DNA from: Clostridium lacusfryxellense
GTDB taxonomy: Bacteria; Bacillota; Clostridia; Clostridiales; Clostridiaceae
Reading direction: 5' to 3'
DNA length: 59,836 bases
Assembly: GCF_018861735.1 (NCBI RefSeq)
Contig: NZ_JAHLEB010000028.1
Location: 1 to 59,836 of the forward strand
Below the pieces are notes generated by a model, which was given only the letters and a program-made list of their open reading frames with translations, did no database searches and was not told the DNA's origin. This document shows positions 56,234 through 59,836 of this stretch, piece after piece; positions within the stretch are counted from its first letter, which is position 1, and each line of letters starts with the position of its first letter. The position numbers and the translations under genes were made by a program.

Positions 56234-56273
56234 ACCATTAGTATTGTATCATTTATAGTATTTCACTCATTTT

Positions 56274-57275
56274 TTACAATGTAGATTCATTCCAATTTAC
56301 AATACAATCTAATACTTGTTGACCATTTTCCTCGTTTTTACATTCAATTTGATCAATTAAGATACTTGCTGCTTGTTGTCCTTCCTTAAATGCAGGCTGC
56401 ACAATAGTTGTTATGCTTGGCGAGGCAAAGTTAGTCCACTCTATATTATCGAATCCCATAAGACCTAAATTAGGCATCAAATGATAATAATCTTTTAGTG
56501 CTATAAATACCATTGGTAAAGCCCAACAGTTAGGAACGAAAATTAATTCCTTTTCTTTTTCATTAATGTGCTTAATAAGGAAATCCAGTATTTCTTTAGG
56601 GTTCTTTATATTACCATCTTCAACAATTAATTTTTCATAAGCTAAATCATTATCTAATAAAGCATCTATATAACCAGAAGTTCTTTCAATACGAGTGCTT
56701 AATAAACTCGGATCTGCTGTAATTAGAATAAACTTCTTATATCCCTTTTTTATACATGAAACAGTTGCTTCATAAGTGGCCTCATAGTTATTTGTTTTTA
56801 CCCATTTTGTTTTATAATCATAAACATTACTATCAAAAAAAACCATTGGTTTTTTTGCTTTTTTAGTAATTTCTTTAAATTGAATTGTAGGTTGTACAAT
56901 AAACCCATCAACACCCATAGATAACATTCTATCTATATATTTTTCTTCCCTACCATAATCATAATTGCTATTTGCTACAATAAGTTGATAACCTTTTTTA
57001 CTTGCTACATCTTCAATTCCTTTAACAATTTGGTTTGAAAATGTATTTGTAATATCTCCAATCATTATTCCTAATAGTTTAGTACTTTTTGAATTTAGAC
57101 TTCTAGCAGCAACACTAGGTTTGTAATTTGTCTCTTTAATTACCTCTGATATTCTTTGTCTAGTTTTTTCAGACATTTTATCTGTTTTACCATTTAAATA
57201 AAAAGAAACAGTCGTTTTAGAAGTACCTGCTAAATGCGCAACTTCTGTAATCGTAATCTTATCGGTATGTTTCAT
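56274..57275 (-). CDS. LacI-family transcriptional regulator
   Basis: The 333-residue protein has an N-terminal LacI helix-turn-helix (ITEVAHLAGTSKTTVSFYLNG) with hinge sequence KPSVAARSLNSKSTKLLG, and a periplasmic-binding-like effector domain (about 62-330). It precedes the SDR/isomerase genes by 143 bases and most likely represses them until the uronate intermediate appears. A perfect 20-bp palindrome upstream of its own start is the best operator candidate. Confidence 0.92.
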   Translation of the reverse strand: MKHTDKITITEVAHLAGTSKTTVSFYLNGKTDKMSEKTRQRISEVIKETNYKPSVAARSLNSKSTKLLGIMIGDITNTFSNQIVKGIEDVASKKGYQLIVANSNYDYGREEKYIDRMLSMGVDGFIVQPTIQFKEITKKAKKPMVFFDSNVYDYKTKWVKTNNYEATYEATVSCIKKGYKKFILITADPSLLSTRIERTSGYIDALLDNDLAYEKLIVEDGNIKNPKEILDFLIKHINEKEKELIFVPNCWALPMVFIALKDYYHLMPNLGLMGFDNIEWTNFASPSITTIVQPAFKEGQQAASILIDQIECKNEENGQQVLDCIVNWNESTL

Positions 57276-57330
57276 ATCTAACCTCGTATTTCAAAATATT
57301 TATATTCTTATACTAACATATATATATGGA

Positions 57331-57350
57331 TTAGTAAACTAGTTTACTAA
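57331..57350. promoter_or_regulatory. Perfect 20-bp palindromic operator upstream of the LacI gene
   Basis: TTAGTAAACTAGTTTACTAA equals its own reverse complement over all 20 bases and has the central symmetry of LacI-family sites. It lies about 55 bases before the LacI start, so autoregulation is expected. I did not find a second copy before the SDR gene. Confidence 0.75.
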
Positions 57351-57376
57351 AATAATATTATCTGTTTAATTGTAGT

Positions 57377-57420
57377 AAAAAAATATATAGACTACTAAAT
57401 TAATATTTAGTAGTCTATAT
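57377..57420 (-). terminator. Terminator of the macrodomain/VWA operon
   Basis: A 16-bp perfect stem (ATATAGACTACTAAAT and its complement) with a four-base loop is followed on the minus strand by a run of T. It lies 50 bases after the VWA gene stop. Confidence 0.88.
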
Positions 57421-57469
57421 CACTATATATATGTGCATAAACAAACAAAAAATTTGCTACCAGTATACA

Positions 57470-58138
57470 TTAAATGTTGTTTTTTTTACTATTTTTACTT
57501 CGGCGAGTAAAGTCTTCATCAATCTCCGCTTTCCAACTCTCCGTAATTGGCCTACTTGAACGAAGTTCACAAACAACATTACTCACTGCCTCATAATTCA
57601 ATCTCGTTCCTTCGCCATCAGCATTATAATTGGCTGCTCGGTCTGAACTAATACCAAATTTTGCAGCTGTTGAAATAGCGTCAATATTAGCTCCTATGAA
57701 AATGAATTCCCATCCATATTTTTCTTTCTGCCATTCAACCATTTTCTTTATTTTTGCATAATTATACTCTTTGCTAGCATTCTCCATTCCATCAGTGGTG
57801 ATTACAAACATCACTTTACCTGCACGTTCCTCTTCACTAGTATTTCGCTGTACATTACCAATTTTATTAATTGTTTTTCCAATAGCATCCAAAAGCGCAG
57901 TGCTCCCACAGACAAAGTATTCTTTTTCTGTTATGGGGCAAATACCCTTAACGTTTATTCTATCATGTAAAAGTTCATAGTTATCATCAAAAAGCACAGT
58001 AGTGATGATTGCCTCGCCTGGCTCTTGCCTCTGTTTTTTAAGAAGTGCATTATAACCACCAATAGTATCACTCTCAAGTCCTGCCATAGACCCACTTCTA
58101 TCAAGTATAAATACTAATTCAGTTAAGCTCGTTTTCAT
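57470..58138 (-). CDS. VWA-domain protein (TerY-like)
   Basis: The 222-residue protein is a single von Willebrand A domain with an intact metal-dependent adhesion site: D13, S15 and S17 in LDRSGSMAG, T in the ITTDGMEN stretch and a conserved D. There is no signal peptide, so it acts in the cytoplasm; TerY-type VWA proteins take part in stress, tellurite-like resistance and anti-phage gene sets. It follows the macrodomain gene by 74 bases that hold a GTCGCTTT/AAAGCGAC inverted repeat. Its partner and task are unknown. Confidence 0.85.
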   Translation of the reverse strand: MKTSLTELVFILDRSGSMAGLESDTIGGYNALLKKQRQEPGEAIITTVLFDDNYELLHDRINVKGICPITEKEYFVCGSTALLDAIGKTINKIGNVQRNTSEEERAGKVMFVITTDGMENASKEYNYAKIKKMVEWQKEKYGWEFIFIGANIDAISTAAKFGISSDRAANYNADGEGTRLNYEAVSNVVCELRSSRPITESWKAEIDEDFTRRSKNSKKNNI

Positions 58139-58193
58139 ATTGTTAACCCCCTTATTTAATAATTAAAGGATAACATTATCACTATCTTAATCG

Positions 58194-58210
58194 GTCGCTT
58201 TCAAAGCGAC
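58194..58210. repeat. Inverted repeat between the macrodomain and VWA genes
   Basis: GTCGCTTT-C-AAAGCGAC is an eight-base inverted repeat around one base. It lies just after the macrodomain stop. It lacks a T run and its loop is too short for a terminator hairpin, so a protein-binding or processing site is more likely. Confidence 0.4.
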
Positions 58211-58212
58211 AA

Positions 58213-59250
58213 TTATACTCCAAGTAAGACTTGTTCAAAGTCGAATAACGCCTTATTTATCTCATAAATGTCGTAATTACCTTCTTCGATGAAATACTCA
58301 ATAATCACATCAAATTTGTTACTGCGAGACAATGTGTATCCAGCTTTATTTAGCAAATCACGTGTTTCATCCAAACTCAATTCAATAGCTATGGCAAAAG
58401 CTATTGACGTAACTTTGCTAGGGTTGTACCCTTTAGAGCTGCGAATTTTAGAAAACAACTTGCGGTCGATATTTGCCTTCTTATAAGTTTCAACATCTGT
58501 CATTCCTTTTTCATCAATAAGCCGCAGTAGCATTTGTGAAAAAGACTCATCAAGCTGATTTATTATATCCTCAAGACAACGCTTTCCCTTTATTGGTAGT
58601 ACTGGAGCGCAAACTTCGCATTCTATGTAACTCTCTTGAATATTTTCAATTTCATTATTTTTATATTGATAATTTTCATAAGGCTCTATATTTCTAAGGC
58701 GTTCGCTAAAACTATGCTCCTCAACATAATTATCATCAATGTATTTTTCAATTGCAGAAAAAAGTTTTTCACTCAAAACAAAGGATTTCTTATCATAGAC
58801 TACCAAATAAACCATCATCTCGTGGTTTAATAGGAATTCTCCTATTGCAGAAATTGCTATCTGTAATGCCTTTTCCTTCGGATATCCATAGATTCCAGAT
58901 GATATCAGAGGGAAGGCGATAGATTTGCACTTGTGCTTCAAAGCAAGTTTCAATGAATTAATGTAGCAGTTATGGAGCGAATTTGCCTCACCAGAGTTTC
59001 CACCGTCCCATATAGGACCAACTGTATGGATAATGTACTTTGCGGGAAGGCTATAACCACTTGTAATTACAGCTTGGCCAACATAACACTTTCCTATGCT
59101 TTCACATTCCTCTTTAAGCTTTTCATCCCCTGCTGCAGAGAATATTGCTCCACATACTCCACCACCCATTTTTAACGCTGTGTTCGCAGCATTAACAACT
59201 GTATCTATTTTCATTTTTGTTATATCATTTCGAATTATTATCATCGGCAT
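58213..59250 (-). CDS. Macrodomain protein with a C-terminal helix-turn-helix-like domain
   Basis: Residues 1-165 form a MacroD-type macrodomain: IRNDITKMKIDTVVNAAN, GGGVCGAI and SSGIYGYPKEKA are the ADP-ribose-binding loops. A linker with charged and Cys residues follows, then about 215-345 a helical domain (KANIDRKLFSKIRSSKGYNPSK, SLDETRDLLNKAGY) that looks like a XRE-type helix-turn-helix. Macrodomains bind or remove ADP-ribose. The C-terminal part could bind DNA or a partner, making this an ADP-ribose-responsive regulator or a guard in a defence module with the VWA protein. AAGGAG precedes the start. Confidence 0.85.
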   Translation of the reverse strand: MPMIIIRNDITKMKIDTVVNAANTALKMGGGVCGAIFSAAGDEKLKEECESIGKCYVGQAVITSGYSLPAKYIIHTVGPIWDGGNSGEANSLHNCYINSLKLALKHKCKSIAFPLISSGIYGYPKEKALQIAISAIGEFLLNHEMMVYLVVYDKKSFVLSEKLFSAIEKYIDDNYVEEHSFSERLRNIEPYENYQYKNNEIENIQESYIECEVCAPVLPIKGKRCLEDIINQLDESFSQMLLRLIDEKGMTDVETYKKANIDRKLFSKIRSSKGYNPSKVTSIAFAIAIELSLDETRDLLNKAGYTLSRSNKFDVIIEYFIEEGNYDIYEINKALFDFEQVLLGV

Positions 59251-59366
59251 ATTAGCTAGTCTCCTTCCGATAAATTTCTTACTAACTTACTATTTTGTTG
59301 GTTTTTTTATTAATTATTGGGTAAAATACTATAAGCATTAAATTTGGGATAAAGGAGCTATCTTAT

Positions 59367-59753
59367 ATGGATTTCTTACAAGGCCAGGATACACTTACCA
59401 CCATTGAATGGATTCTTCGTGCTATTATAGCCTTTTTCTTTTTACTGACTGTAGCAAAAGTCTTAGGACAACGTACTATCTCGCAATTAAGACTTCTTGA
59501 TTTTGTTATTGCTTCAGTAATTGGAAATATTATTGCCCATCCGTTGTCTGACGAACATCTTGGGTTAAAAGGCTCCATAACTTCAACGATTGTAGTAGTT
59601 ATCCTATATCTTGGTGGTATATTCAGCATTATTAAATTTCCATCTTTAAGAAAACTTATTAATAGTTCTCCAATCACAATTGTTCAGGACGGAGAAATCC
59701 TTTATAAAGGTTTAAATAAAGCAAGTGTAGTGCGTCAAAATATAGCTTTATGA
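59367..59753 (+). CDS. YetF-like (DUF421) membrane protein, short or truncated
   Basis: The 128-residue protein has three membrane helices (about 13-33, 45-60, 72-92) and the DUF421 marks LGQRTISQLRLLDFVIA and the start of the cytosolic domain (PITIVQDGEILYKGLNKA). Most YetF proteins continue for another 60-100 residues with an NIDDLLxxLR helix; here a TGA ends the frame right where that helix should be. The next 80 bases hold no matching sequence in any frame. It is thus either a degraded gene or a short family member. AAAGGAG lies before the start. Confidence 0.75.
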   Translation: MDFLQGQDTLTTIEWILRAIIAFFFLLTVAKVLGQRTISQLRLLDFVIASVIGNIIAHPLSDEHLGLKGSITSTIVVVILYLGGIFSIIKFPSLRKLINSSPITIVQDGEILYKGLNKASVVRQNIAL

Positions 59754-59836
59754 AACTGCATTCCTAAGTCAAATTATAACTATAATACTAATTATTATCT
59801 AGTGGTTATTTGCTTTTTTACTAAGCAGATTATTAC

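Overview
The window is low-GC, densely coded DNA from an anaerobic, saccharolytic Firmicute, most likely Clostridium sensu stricto or a close relative. Evidence: strong AGGAGG-type ribosome sites, butyryl-CoA-pathway electron-transfer flavoprotein genes, a flavodiiron oxygen reductase, rubredoxin, several clostridial two-component and c-di-GMP proteins, and no sign of aerobic respiration. I do not assign a species. No rRNA, tRNA, CRISPR array, phage or transposase gene was found.

Layout. 1-1356: the end of etfB, then etfA and a terminator. 1483-9881: a PAS/sigma-54 activator followed by two tandem paralogous operons. Each has a CoA-transferase and a GntP-type permease behind a matching -24/-12 promoter and a 48-bp upstream element; the second also carries a MaoC/PhaJ-type hydratase. 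Together with Etf this reads as uptake, CoA activation and dehydration of a short hydroxy-acid, possibly (R)-3-hydroxybutyrate (inference). 9880-18223 (minus): a five-gene overlapping signalling operon (GGDEF+HD-GYP protein, CHASE3/GAF hybrid kinase with three receivers, CheR, CheB, REC-GGDEF). 18526-22879 (plus): a MacAB-type efflux pump, then a PadR regulator with a DUF2812-like membrane protein. 22940-26556 (minus): small proteins, then a flavodoxin / radical SAM / membrane phosphoesterase operon.

26899-36736: a beta-galactosidase operon with its own sugar ABC importer, divergent from a YesN/YesM regulator-sensor pair. 37634-49711 (minus): GH3 glycosidase, GH2 beta-mannosidase-like enzyme, SGNH/CE2-like esterase and a complete Opp/Dpp-type importer, which looks like an oligosaccharide locus for acetylated (gluco)mannan-type material. 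50023-54445: a small membrane protein, then an Rrf2 regulator, a flavodiiron protein and an unusual acyl-CoA dehydrogenase fused to an EtfA FAD domain and a rubredoxin. 54662-57350: an RpiB-like isomerase, an SDR and a LacI regulator, resembling the DhuI/DhuD unsaturated-uronate pathway. 57470-59250: a VWA protein and a macrodomain protein with an extra C-terminal domain. 59367-end: a short YetF-like membrane protein.

The most interesting part is 50466-54445. One 635-residue polypeptide appears to contain an acyl-CoA oxidising site, an ETF-type FAD site and a rubredoxin, and it sits directly upstream of a flavodiiron protein, the usual acceptor of rubredoxin electrons. Hexamer half-sites (GTATAC) repeated every 13 bp lie at both the fusion-gene promoter and the rrf2 promoter, suggesting one Rrf2 regulon. 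I propose a self-contained acyl-CoA-to-oxygen (or NO) electron chain for protection against oxidants; the family assignments are firm, the linkage is inference.
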